This document shows positions 8,109-14,826 of a stretch of 32,665 nucleotides of DNA, one piece after another. The DNA lies in assembly GCA_964496575.1 (NCBI GenBank), contig CAZCAC010000097.1, forward strand, positions 1 to 32,665. Direction: 5' to 3'. How positions within the stretch are numbered: position 1 is the stretch's first letter; every line of letters begins with the position of its first letter. The notes under the pieces were generated by a model. That model was not told the DNA's origin, made no database searches, and saw only the letters and a list, made by a program, of their open reading frames with translations. Position numbers and translations under genes: made by a program. The DNA comes from CAZCAC01 sp964496575 (lineage in GTDB: Bacteria; Planctomycetota; UBA1135; GCA-002686595).

Positions 8109-9572
8109 TCAGCTCCTTGAGAAGGTGGCGATACGGTCACCCCGAGGGTCCAGCACCTCGAGGTTCAGGGGCATCTGTCCCGGCAGCGCGTGCGTCGCGC
8201 AGGAGAGGCACGGGTCGTACGCCCGGAAGGCCATCTCCACCATGTTCAGGAGCCCCTCTTCGATCTGTCCGTTCTTGATGACCGACTTCGCCGCACGTTC
8301 GATCGACATGCACATCGCGGCGGAGTTGCCCAGCGTTGCGACGATCAGGTTGCACCCGGTGAGCACCCCGCGCTCGTCGCTCTCGTAGTGGTGGATCAGG
8401 GTGCCTCGCGGCGCCTCGACGACTCCGACGCCCTCGCTCGGCGTCCCGAAGTCCATGTTCCGGATCTCGGGCGAGCAGAGCTCCGGGAGCCCCGCCAGCT
8501 CGACGATCCGCTCGGCGGAGTACAGCATCTCGATCAGCCGCGCCCAGTGGTTCGCCAGCGTGTGGTGCACCACGGGGCCTCCGCCAAAGGTCTCGTACAT
8601 CCGCTCGTACTCCGCCTGCGCCAGCGGCGTGGCCATCCCATCCGAGGCGTTCAGGCGCGCCAGCGGGGCGACCCGGTAGACGCCGCTGTCGGCGCCGTCG
8701 ACGAACCCCTTCCAGCCGGGCTCGCGGAGGTACGGGAACTTGATGTAGGTCCACTCCTCGACGTGCTCGGCGATGTGCTTCGCGTAGTCCGCGGCCTCGA
8801 ACCGGGTCCGCTCGTTCCCCGACGGGTCGACGACGCGGAGCTGGCCGTCGTACAGGTTGACGCGGTTGTCCGCGTCGACCATTCCCATGTAGTTCGTTTC
8901 GTGGTAGTAGACGTCGCCGGTGACCAGCTTCACGTAGTCGGGGTTGCCGAGCACGACGTCGTGGAACACCTTCAGCGAGAACTGAGCGAACTCGACCGCC
9001 TCGCGGCCGACGTCGAGGACACGCGATCGCTGCTCGTCGGGGATTCGCTTCGCCACGCCCCCGGGAAGCCCGAGGACCGGGTGGATCGGCTTGCCGCCAC
9101 AGAAGGCCATCAGCTCGCGGATCGTCCGGCGCGCCTCGATCACCTTGGCCGCGGCATCCATACCGACGACGCCGATGACGCCCAGGATGTTCCGGTCCGG
9201 CGCCGGCGCCGTGGGTCCGACGACGAAGTCGGGGCCGCCGAGGTAGTAGAAGTGCAGCGCGTGGTCCTCCACCATGAAGAGGCAGTTGACCAGCTCCCGC
9301 ACTGCCTTGGCCGCCGGCGTGGGCTCCACCTTGAACAGCGCGTCGAGCGCCTTGGTGGCCGCCATGTGGTGCGCCGTTGGACACACGCCGCAGATCCGAG
9401 AAGTGATCTGAGGCATCTCCTCGGCCGGGCGGCCGACGGCGAAGGCCTCGAAGCCGCGCAGCTCGGGAACCTGGAAGACGGCCTTCTGCACTTCTCCGTC
9501 GTCGCCGACGAAGATGCTGATCTTGCCATGCCCTTCCAGGCGCGTGATCGGGTCGATCTTGATGGTCTTCAT
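8109..9572 (-). CDS. [NiFe]-hydrogenase large (catalytic) subunit, group 3 / MvhA-like
   Basis: The 487-residue subunit opens MKTIKIDPITRLEGHGKI. It has the L1 motif RICGVCPTAHH (C61, C64) and the L2 motif DPCLSCATH (C455, C458), whose four Cys ligate the Ni-Fe(CN)2CO site. Twenty-six residues follow the His of L2: the tail that must be cleaved for maturation, so the encoded form is a precursor. RGFEAFAVGRPAEEMPQITS and the DPCLSCATH form point to the cytosolic group 3 type, nearest to methyl-viologen-reducing/Hdr-linked MvhA. That subgroup is a judgement by eye. The ATG overlaps the stop of the small-subunit remnant (ATGA). The catalytic subunit looks intact, but its electron-transfer partner is truncated. 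Confidence 0.95.
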   Translation of the reverse strand: MKTIKIDPITRLEGHGKISIFVGDDGEVQKAVFQVPELRGFEAFAVGRPAEEMPQITSRICGVCPTAHHMAATKALDALFKVEPTPAAKAVRELVNCLFMVEDHALHFYYLGGPDFVVGPTAPAPDRNILGVIGVVGMDAAAKVIEARRTIRELMAFCGGKPIHPVLGLPGGVAKRIPDEQRSRVLDVGREAVEFAQFSLKVFHDVVLGNPDYVKLVTGDVYYHETNYMGMVDADNRVNLYDGQLRVVDPSGNERTRFEAADYAKHIAEHVEEWTYIKFPYLREPGWKGFVDGADSGVYRVAPLARLNASDGMATPLAQAEYERMYETFGGGPVVHHTLANHWARLIEMLYSAERIVELAGLPELCSPEIRNMDFGTPSEGVGVVEAPRGTLIHHYESDERGVLTGCNLIVATLGNSAAMCMSIERAAKSVIKNGQIEEGLLNMVEMAFRAYDPCLSCATHALPGQMPLNLEVLDPRGDRIATFSRS

Positions 9573-9892
9573 GAGCGCTCCTCGGTGGGCCGCCCTCCGA
9601 GAAGGGAAGCGGGAACGGCGTAGCGGTAGAAACTCCCCGCCGCGTCCATCAGCTGGGAGGCCAGTTTCTCGGCGGCTTCGGGTGTATCGGCCTTCAGGAG
9701 CGACGAGATCGCCGAGAGCATCTTCGCGCCCTGGTCGGCGACGTCGGGGGTCGGTCCGAAGCACCCCGTGCACGGCATGTTCCCCTCGATGCAGGTCTCG
9801 CCGCAGCCGCTCCGCGTCGCGGGGCCACAGCAGAGGATGCCCTGCTCGAGGAAGCAGATGTCGGGGTCCGCCTCGATCTCCCAGGGGCGGCG
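9569..9892 (-). pseudogene. [NiFe]-hydrogenase small subunit, 5'-truncated remnant
   Basis: About 107 codons remain in frame. They read RRPWEIEADPDICFLEQGI, then LCCGPATRSGCGETCIEGN, then MPCTGCFGPTPDVADQGAK, the typical C-terminal half of an MvhG/group 3 small subunit, with Cys ligands of the medial and distal clusters. A full-length subunit has roughly 260-310 residues. The N-terminal part, which holds the proximal-cluster ligands and most of the large-subunit interface, is absent. Upstream of about 9892 the minus-strand reading becomes the antisense of hypF. The gene ends in an ATGA overlap with the large subunit. An internal ATG at 9778 could in principle start a 69-residue stub. Either a genuine deletion or an assembly join is possible. 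Confidence 0.9.
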
Positions 9893-10320
9893 CAGCGCGG
9901 CTGGAAGCGCTGGCGACGCGCGCCGCGAACCCCGGTCGGATCTGGCCCGAGCTCGTCTCCGCTCCGGAGGGCACGACTCTGCCCTCGCGCGCGCTGCTGG
10001 TCGAGCTCGCCGAACGCTTCGCGGACGGAGAGGACGCCGCGCAGCTCGCCGCGGACTTCCACGCCACGTTCAGCGCCCTGGCGATCGACGCCGTGACCCA
10101 CGCGATCCCGTCCGGGGTCCGCCGCGTCGCCCTCGGCGGAGGGTGTCTCGTCAACCGCCTCCTCCACCGCGCGCTGACCGCCGGGCTGGAGCAGGTCCAC
10201 CTCGAACCGATCACCGCGAGGGAGCTGCCGTGCGGCGACGGAGGCCTGGCGTACGGCCAGGCGGTCCTCGCCGCCCTGAGCCTCTCCCGCGGATCCGAAC
10301 CGTCTTACCAAGGAGCCTGA
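9892..10320 (+). pseudogene. hypF: HypF, 3' remnant only (end of the Kae1-like domain)
   Basis: The plus-strand frame from about 9892 reads AARLEALATRAANPG, matching the HypF segment normally written EGQAAxxLEALA. It continues through DFHATFSALAIDAVTHA, VALGGGCLVNRLLHRALTAG and ELPCGDGGLAYGQAVLAA. These are the last about 140 residues of HypF. The acylphosphatase, zinc-finger and YrdC-like domains and most of the Kae1-like domain (some 600 residues) are missing. HypF makes the thiocyanate that becomes the CN ligands of the active-site iron, so this copy cannot work. The open frame continues backward from 9892 only as antisense of the small subunit. The stop codon lies 1 bp before hypC, and the hypC ribosome-binding site (AAGGAG) lies inside the hypF end. 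Confidence 0.9.
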
Positions 10321-10321
10321 G

Positions 10322-10549
10322 ATGTGTCTGGCCATCCCGATGAAGCTAGTCGAGCGCACGGAGCACGAGGGCTTCGCGGACCTGACCGGCGTGCGCCGCA
10401 GCGTGGGCCTTCGCCTCTGCCCGGAGGCGGAGGTCGGTGACTACGTGCTGGTGCACGCGGGCTACGCGATCGGCGTCGTCGACGAGGCGGAGGCGAAGGA
10501 GACGCTGGCGCTCCTCGAGGAGTGGATCGCGACGGAGGTCGAAGCGTGA
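10322..10549 (+). CDS. hypC: Hydrogenase maturation chaperone HypC
   Basis: The 75-residue protein starts MCLAIPMKL; the Cys2 exposed after Met removal binds the Fe(CN)2CO precursor. VGDYVLVHAGYAIGVVDEAEA is the usual HypC beta-barrel and C-terminal helix. HypC works with HypD to assemble the iron unit and carry it to the large subunit. AAGGAG lies 6 bases before the start. The end overlaps hypD by 4 bp (GTGA). Confidence 0.96.
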   Translation: MCLAIPMKLVERTEHEGFADLTGVRRSVGLRLCPEAEVGDYVLVHAGYAIGVVDEAEAKETLALLEEWIATEVEA

Positions 10550-11649
10550 AGAACAACGATCCCTATTCCGACCGGCGCGCCGTGACGGCGTTGCGCAGGC
10601 GCGTGGAGTCCGCGGCCGAGCAGCTGGGCCGGCCGGCGACCTTCATGGAGGTCTGCGGGACCCACACCCACGCCATCGCGCGGGCCGGGCTACGCCGGAT
10701 GCTGCCCGAGGGCGTGCGGCTGATCTCCGGCCCCGGGTGCCCGGTCTGCGTGACGCCGGTCGACTACCTCGACCGCGGCGAGGCGATCGCGAGGCTCCCC
10801 CAGACGATCGTGTGCACTTTCGGCGACCTCCTGCGAGTGCCCTCCAGTCACAGCAGCCTGGAGGAGGTGCGCGCGGGAGGCGCGGACGTCCGCGTCGTCT
10901 ACTCGGCGAGCGACGCGGTGCGGGTGGCGCGCGAGAATCCCGAGCGGCGGGTGGTCTTCCTGGCCGTGGGATTCGAGACCACGCTGCCCACCATCGCGGC
11001 GGCGCTGGCGGAGAGCGAGGAGACGGACGTACCGAACTTCTCCATCCTCTCGGGCGCCAAGCGAATCGAGCCCCCGCTGCGCGCGCTGGTCGACGATCCA
11101 GCGGTCGAGGTGGACGGGTTCCTGTTGCCCGGCCACGTCTCGGTGATCCTGGGGTCCGATGCGTATCACTTCCTCGCCGAGGAGTACGGCGTTCCGTCGG
11201 TGGTCGTGGGTTTTGGCCCGGTCGACGTGCTGAGCGGGATCGAGGAGCTGCTGGACCAGATGGCGAATGAGACGCCAGCCGCGACCAACCTGTACCCCCG
11301 CGTCGTCCGGCCGGAGGGGAACCGCGTGGCCCGGGCGCTGCTCGACCGCTTCTTCGAGCCGGTCGACACGCGCTGGCGAGGCCTCGGCGAGATCCCCGCG
11401 TCCGGTCTCGACCTCCGCGAGGAGTGGCGAGACCGGGACGCCGGCCGGATCGAGGTGGAGGTGGGCGAGCCTCGAGAGCCCGCGGGATGTCGCTGCGGGG
11501 AGATCCTGCAGGGGCGGATCGAGCCGCCGGAGTGCCCGCTCTTCGCCGGAACCTGCACTCCCGACTCGCCGGTCGGCGCGTGCATGGTCTCCAGCGAGGG
11601 AACGTGCGCGGCCTGGTACCGGCACGAGCGTCAGGAGGTGACCGCGTGA
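10546..11649 (+). CDS. hypD: Hydrogenase maturation Fe-S protein HypD
   Basis: GTG at 10546 is the chosen start: it overlaps the hypC stop and has GGAGG 7 bases upstream. The product has 367 residues, normal for HypD. Conserved motifs are FMEVCGTHTHAIARAG, SGPGCPVCVTP and a C-terminal Cys-rich segment (CRCGEILQG, ECPLFAGTCTP, ACMVSSEGTC) that ligates a [4Fe-4S] cluster. HypD, in complex with HypC, receives CN from HypE and builds the Fe(CN)2CO unit. The sequence is complete and undamaged, unlike the truncated hypF ahead of it. Confidence 0.96.
   Translation: MKNNDPYSDRRAVTALRRRVESAAEQLGRPATFMEVCGTHTHAIARAGLRRMLPEGVRLISGPGCPVCVTPVDYLDRGEAIARLPQTIVCTFGDLLRVPSSHSSLEEVRAGGADVRVVYSASDAVRVARENPERRVVFLAVGFETTLPTIAAALAESEETDVPNFSILSGAKRIEPPLRALVDDPAVEVDGFLLPGHVSVILGSDAYHFLAEEYGVPSVVVGFGPVDVLSGIEELLDQMANETPAATNLYPRVVRPEGNRVARALLDRFFEPVDTRWRGLGEIPASGLDLREEWRDRDAGRIEVEVGEPREPAGCRCGEILQGRIEPPECPLFAGTCTPDSPVGACMVSSEGTCAAWYRHERQEVTA
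11634..11641 (+). promoter_or_regulatory. Strong Shine-Dalgarno for hypE
   Basis: GGAGGTGA inside the end of hypD is a near-complete anti-16S match. It sits at the right distance from the GTG at 11646, which overlaps the hypD stop codon, and so decides the hypE start. Confidence 0.8.
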
Positions 11650-12665
11650 GCTCACCCCGATCGATCAAGCTGGGACACGGCGCCGGAGGACGGCTCACCG
11701 ACGAGCTGATTCGCGGCGTCTTCCTGCCGCGCCTCGGCGGGCCGCACCTCGCCGGCCTGAGCGACGCGGCGCTGCTCGAGGAGCTGCCGCCGGGGACTCC
11801 GGCGATGACCACGGACGGCTTCGTCGTCGATCCGCTGGTGTTCCCGGGGGGCGACCTCGGCTACCTATCCGGGTGCGGCACGGTGAACGACCTGGCGGTC
11901 AGCGGGGCGCGCCCCCTCTGGCTCACCTGGGCGGTGATCCTCGAGGAAGGGCTCGAGGGCGAGCTGCTCGAACGGGTCACGGCCGGCGTCGCGCGCGCCG
12001 CCGAGGAGGCGGGCGTGGAGCTGGTCGCCGGCGACACGAAGGTCGTCCCGAAGGGCAAGGGCGACCGCATGTTCGCCACGTCCGCCGGCTTCGGAATGGT
12101 GCCGCCGGGCCGGGAGCTGGGAGATCATCTCATCCGACCGGGAGACGCGCTGGTCGTCAGCGGGCCGATCGGAGACCACGGGGCGACCATCCTGGCTTGT
12201 CGCCACGACCTCGCCGGCGAAGGGTTGCGGAGCGACGCAGCGCCCCTGAACCACCTGACCGAGGCCGCGGCCTCGTCCGGGCTGCGCCTGCGTTCGATGC
12301 ACGATCCGACGCGCGGCGGCGTCGTCACCACCTGCCACGAGACCGCCCGGCGATCGGGGTCGAAGATCGTCCTCGACGAGGAGGCGATCCCGGTGCGCCC
12401 GGAGACGGAGGCGGTGTCGGAGCTGCTCGGCGTCGATCCCCTCTACCTCGCGTGCGAGGGGCGTGTACTGCTGTGGGTCGCGGAGGGGGACGCCACGGAG
12501 CTGGTGGAGCTTCTCCGCTCCAACCCGCGTGGTGAGGGTGCTGCGATGATCGGCCGCGTGGAGCCCGCCTCGGCGACCGGAACGAGCGTCCAGCTCGAGA
12601 CGCGAACCGGCGGACGTCGCGCCCTGGATCTGCTCTCCGCGGAGGAGCAGCCGAGGATCTGCTGA
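11646..12665 (+). CDS. hypE: Hydrogenase maturation protein HypE (carbamoyl dehydratase)
   Basis: The GTG at 11646 gives a 339-residue protein beginning SSPRSIKLGHGAGGRLTDEL, typical of HypE. An AIRS/PurM-like ATP-binding fold follows: TTDGFVVDPLVFPGGDLGYL, GCGTVNDLAVSGARPLWL, the Lys-rich loop GDTKVVPKGKGDRMF, then HDPTRGGVVTTCHE. The protein ends in PRIC, the signature whose terminal Cys accepts the carbamoyl group from HypF and is dehydrated to thiocyanate with ATP. The residues needed are present, but without a full HypF here the carbamoyl donor step would have to come from elsewhere in the genome. It is the last gene of the plus-strand operon. Confidence 0.96.
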   Translation: MSSPRSIKLGHGAGGRLTDELIRGVFLPRLGGPHLAGLSDAALLEELPPGTPAMTTDGFVVDPLVFPGGDLGYLSGCGTVNDLAVSGARPLWLTWAVILEEGLEGELLERVTAGVARAAEEAGVELVAGDTKVVPKGKGDRMFATSAGFGMVPPGRELGDHLIRPGDALVVSGPIGDHGATILACRHDLAGEGLRSDAAPLNHLTEAAASSGLRLRSMHDPTRGGVVTTCHETARRSGSKIVLDEEAIPVRPETEAVSELLGVDPLYLACEGRVLLWVAEGDATELVELLRSNPRGEGAAMIGRVEPASATGTSVQLETRTGGRRALDLLSAEEQPRIC

Positions 12666-12741
12666 GCGGACGCGTCCGTTCTCGAGCGCAGCCACCCGTT
12701 GCGCGATCGAGGTAGATCCGGCTTCCGGAGTCGCCACTCCT

Positions 12742-13086
12742 TTGCGTTCTGGAGCCGGGAGCACTAGCGTTCCGGGGCTCCAACCCGAAACGAACGGCAA
12801 CTTGAAGTACATCGTCATCGCTTCGTTCCTCGTGATCCCCGCGCTCGCCGCGTGGATCGTCTCCCGCTTCAGCGGTGGTCGCTGGCTCCCTCCGCTCCTG
12901 GCGGCGGCCACGGTCGGCGCGCTGGGTGTTGGATTCCTGTTCAGGGCCGCCTCCGCGATGGCCTCGGCCATCGACGACGATGTGGCGATGTACCGCGGCG
13001 CCGCGATCGGCGCCGGCCTCGGCCTCGTCGCCGGCCTGATCGTCCTCGGCGCCATCCACGCCGTCCGCCGGACCCGATCGCGCTGA
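12742..13086 (+). CDS. Small polytopic membrane protein, function unknown
   Basis: Up to 114 residues are encoded from a TTG at 12742; an alternative TTG at 12802 begins directly at the first hydrophobic segment (LKYIVIASFLVIPALAAWIV). Neither has a strong ribosome-binding site. Three membrane spans are visible: that one, WLPPLLAAATVGALGVGFLF, and a Gly/Ala-rich span (GAAIGAGLGLVAGLIVLGAI), followed by a short basic tail. I recognise no family. The gene follows hypE by 76 bp but nothing links it to the hydrogenase. Confidence 0.6.
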   Translation: MRSGAGSTSVPGLQPETNGNLKYIVIASFLVIPALAAWIVSRFSGGRWLPPLLAAATVGALGVGFLFRAASAMASAIDDDVAMYRGAAIGAGLGLVAGLIVLGAIHAVRRTRSR

Positions 13087-13186
13087 CCGAAGTAAGTCGC
13101 CGACCCGCTGGCCGGTGTGACTCGCGAGAAGGAGATCCCGCGGATCGAGCGGCAGGAGTCAGCGGCTCGTCAGCACGCCGCCGGAT

Positions 13187-14407
13187 TCACGGCCGCCACA
13201 GGATCTCGAAGCCGTTGGACAGGTTGAAGTCGTGCACCCCGGGTCCGCACGGCTGCATCCCCGAGGTGTCGCGGTACCAGCACTGGTAGTACCTGACATC
13301 CCCCGGCACGCCCCCGCCCTTCTCGGCGAGGGAGATCGTGGTGCTGGAGACGCCCGTGCCGTCGGCGATCCGCACCTGCAGGCGGATCAGCGCACCTCCA
13401 GCGCAGCGCAGGCCGTCGCCGAACCAGACGCCGTCACCACCATCGATCGCGTTGACACCCTGGAAGTAGAGACCCGCCTCGTGCGGCACCAGACCGGTGG
13501 TGGTCAGGACGAGGGTGTCCTCGCCGACGCTCGGAGTGCCCTCCCCGCTCAGCAGCGCGCCCGAGAGGAAGACGCCATTCGAGCACCCCGCACCCGGAAC
13601 GCTGCCGTCATTCTCGTTGGCGCAGGGACAGGGAGTGCCGCTGAGCGCGTCGCCGGAGCAGTAGCTGTTGCCGACCTGCCCCGTGTCGAAGACGTACGCC
13701 ACTCCCTGGAAGCTCCCGTGGTCCGGTGCTCCCGCGACGATGCCGTAGTCGCCGGCGGCGACGCTGTAGCCGAAGCTGTCACCGAACGCGAGGCCACTCC
13801 CCAGGAGCCGGCTGATCTCTTCCCCACTATCCGCGTCGAACAGGTAGGTGTAGCCGGTGCCCCAGACCACGCCTTGATCGAAAGGAGCACCGACGACGGC
13901 CAACCTTCCGCGCAGGGAGACGCTGAGACCGAAGTTGTAGCCCATCTCCAGGAGCCCGGGCACGAGCTCGTACAGGAGGGCACCCGTGGTGACGTCGAAG
14001 AGGTAGGCCGACCCCGAATCCTCACCCTGTTCGTCGTGCTGGTGGGCGCCGATCAGAGCTCGATCGCCGTCGAGCGAGACACTCCAGCCGAAGAGATCTC
14101 CGGGCGCTCCATCGGGGGGATACAACTTGAAGAGCTCCTGCCCGGTCACCAGGTCGAAGAGATACACGGAGCCCCGCGGGTATCCGTCGTACTTGTCCCA
14201 CTCGACCCCGACCAGGATGTTGGTCCCGTCGATAGCGACGCTCGTACCGAACTGGTCGAGCGGGATCCCGTCGGAAGCGGTCAGCTCGAAGAGCTGGGTC
14301 TGCCCGGCCGCGGGGACGCTCGAGAGGGTCGTGGCGACCGCGAGCGCGAGAACGGTGCGGGCGAGCCGGCGGATTCGAGGCTTCGGGGGAATCACCGCCG
14401 TCTTCAC
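13187..14407 (-). CDS. Secreted FG-GAP repeat protein with planctomycete-type C-terminal domain
   Basis: The GTG at 14407 is chosen for its GGAGG at 5 bases; it gives 406 residues with a signal peptide ending near PAAGQ (residue 35). Five or so FG-GAP-like beta-propeller repeats follow, each with the pattern DxFGxSVSxxGDxxxxGA and a VYLFDxxTG strand. A Cys-rich connector begins YCSGDALSGTPCPCANENDG. The last about 130 residues form a domain with LYFQGVNAIDGGDGVWFGDG and an ending YYQCWYRDTSG...CGPG...NLSNGFEILWRP. I associate this C-terminal domain with large exported proteins of Planctomycetota. Two orphan copies of its end occur elsewhere in the window (6055 and 18402). The role is probably extracellular or cell-surface; no enzymatic motif is seen. 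Confidence 0.87.
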   Translation of the reverse strand: MKTAVIPPKPRIRRLARTVLALAVATTLSSVPAAGQTQLFELTASDGIPLDQFGTSVAIDGTNILVGVEWDKYDGYPRGSVYLFDLVTGQELFKLYPPDGAPGDLFGWSVSLDGDRALIGAHQHDEQGEDSGSAYLFDVTTGALLYELVPGLLEMGYNFGLSVSLRGRLAVVGAPFDQGVVWGTGYTYLFDADSGEEISRLLGSGLAFGDSFGYSVAAGDYGIVAGAPDHGSFQGVAYVFDTGQVGNSYCSGDALSGTPCPCANENDGSVPGAGCSNGVFLSGALLSGEGTPSVGEDTLVLTTTGLVPHEAGLYFQGVNAIDGGDGVWFGDGLRCAGGALIRLQVRIADGTGVSSTTISLAEKGGGVPGDVRYYQCWYRDTSGMQPCGPGVHDFNLSNGFEILWRP

Positions 14408-14826
14408 GGAAGCCTCCGGGTGGCGAGGGGAGAGCGAGCAGCGCGGAGCAGGGGCTCGGGGTCGCGATCGGTGCCGCAATCGACGTACCGCCCGGGTGAG
14501 AGTCGGTTGCCCGCGCAGGGTACACGGTTCGGGCACCTGTCGCCGGCGGGAGTGCGTTTCTGCACAGACTCCGTGCGGTCGGACACCAGCCCAGCGCCCG
14601 GCACGGTCCGGGGGCCATCCTCGCAACGGCCCGGCGGGGCCGATCCGTCCATTGATTGTGGCAGGCCTTCCCTCGATTGGTGTCGCCGGTGTTTCGCCCG
14701 GATTCTACAACCGCCTTCAGGTCGAGCCTCTAGGCTGCACCTGGAGCCGGTTCAGGCCACCCCGCTCCCGCGACCGGACCCTCGCCCCGGATTCGACGCC
14801 CGCACGGCCCTTAAGGAGAAGACCTG
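14408..14826. other. Divergent intergenic region, 419 bp
   Basis: This gap separates two divergently transcribed secreted-protein genes and should hold both promoters. I find ribosome-binding sites at each end (GGAGG for 14407 on the minus strand, AAGGAG before 14827 on the plus strand). I see no convincing -35/-10 pair, operator palindrome or small gene. Open frames crossing it are Arg/Pro-rich shadows. Confidence 0.6.

Noticed and set aside
9514..9891. Upstream extension of the hypF frame as a novel N-terminal domain
   Set aside because: It is exactly antisense to the small-subunit coding sequence and is Arg/Ser-rich; no real domain.
12667..12678. CGGACGCGTCCG palindrome just after hypE as a terminator or operator
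   Set aside because: No loop and no T-tract; a 12-bp GC palindrome is expected by chance at this base composition.
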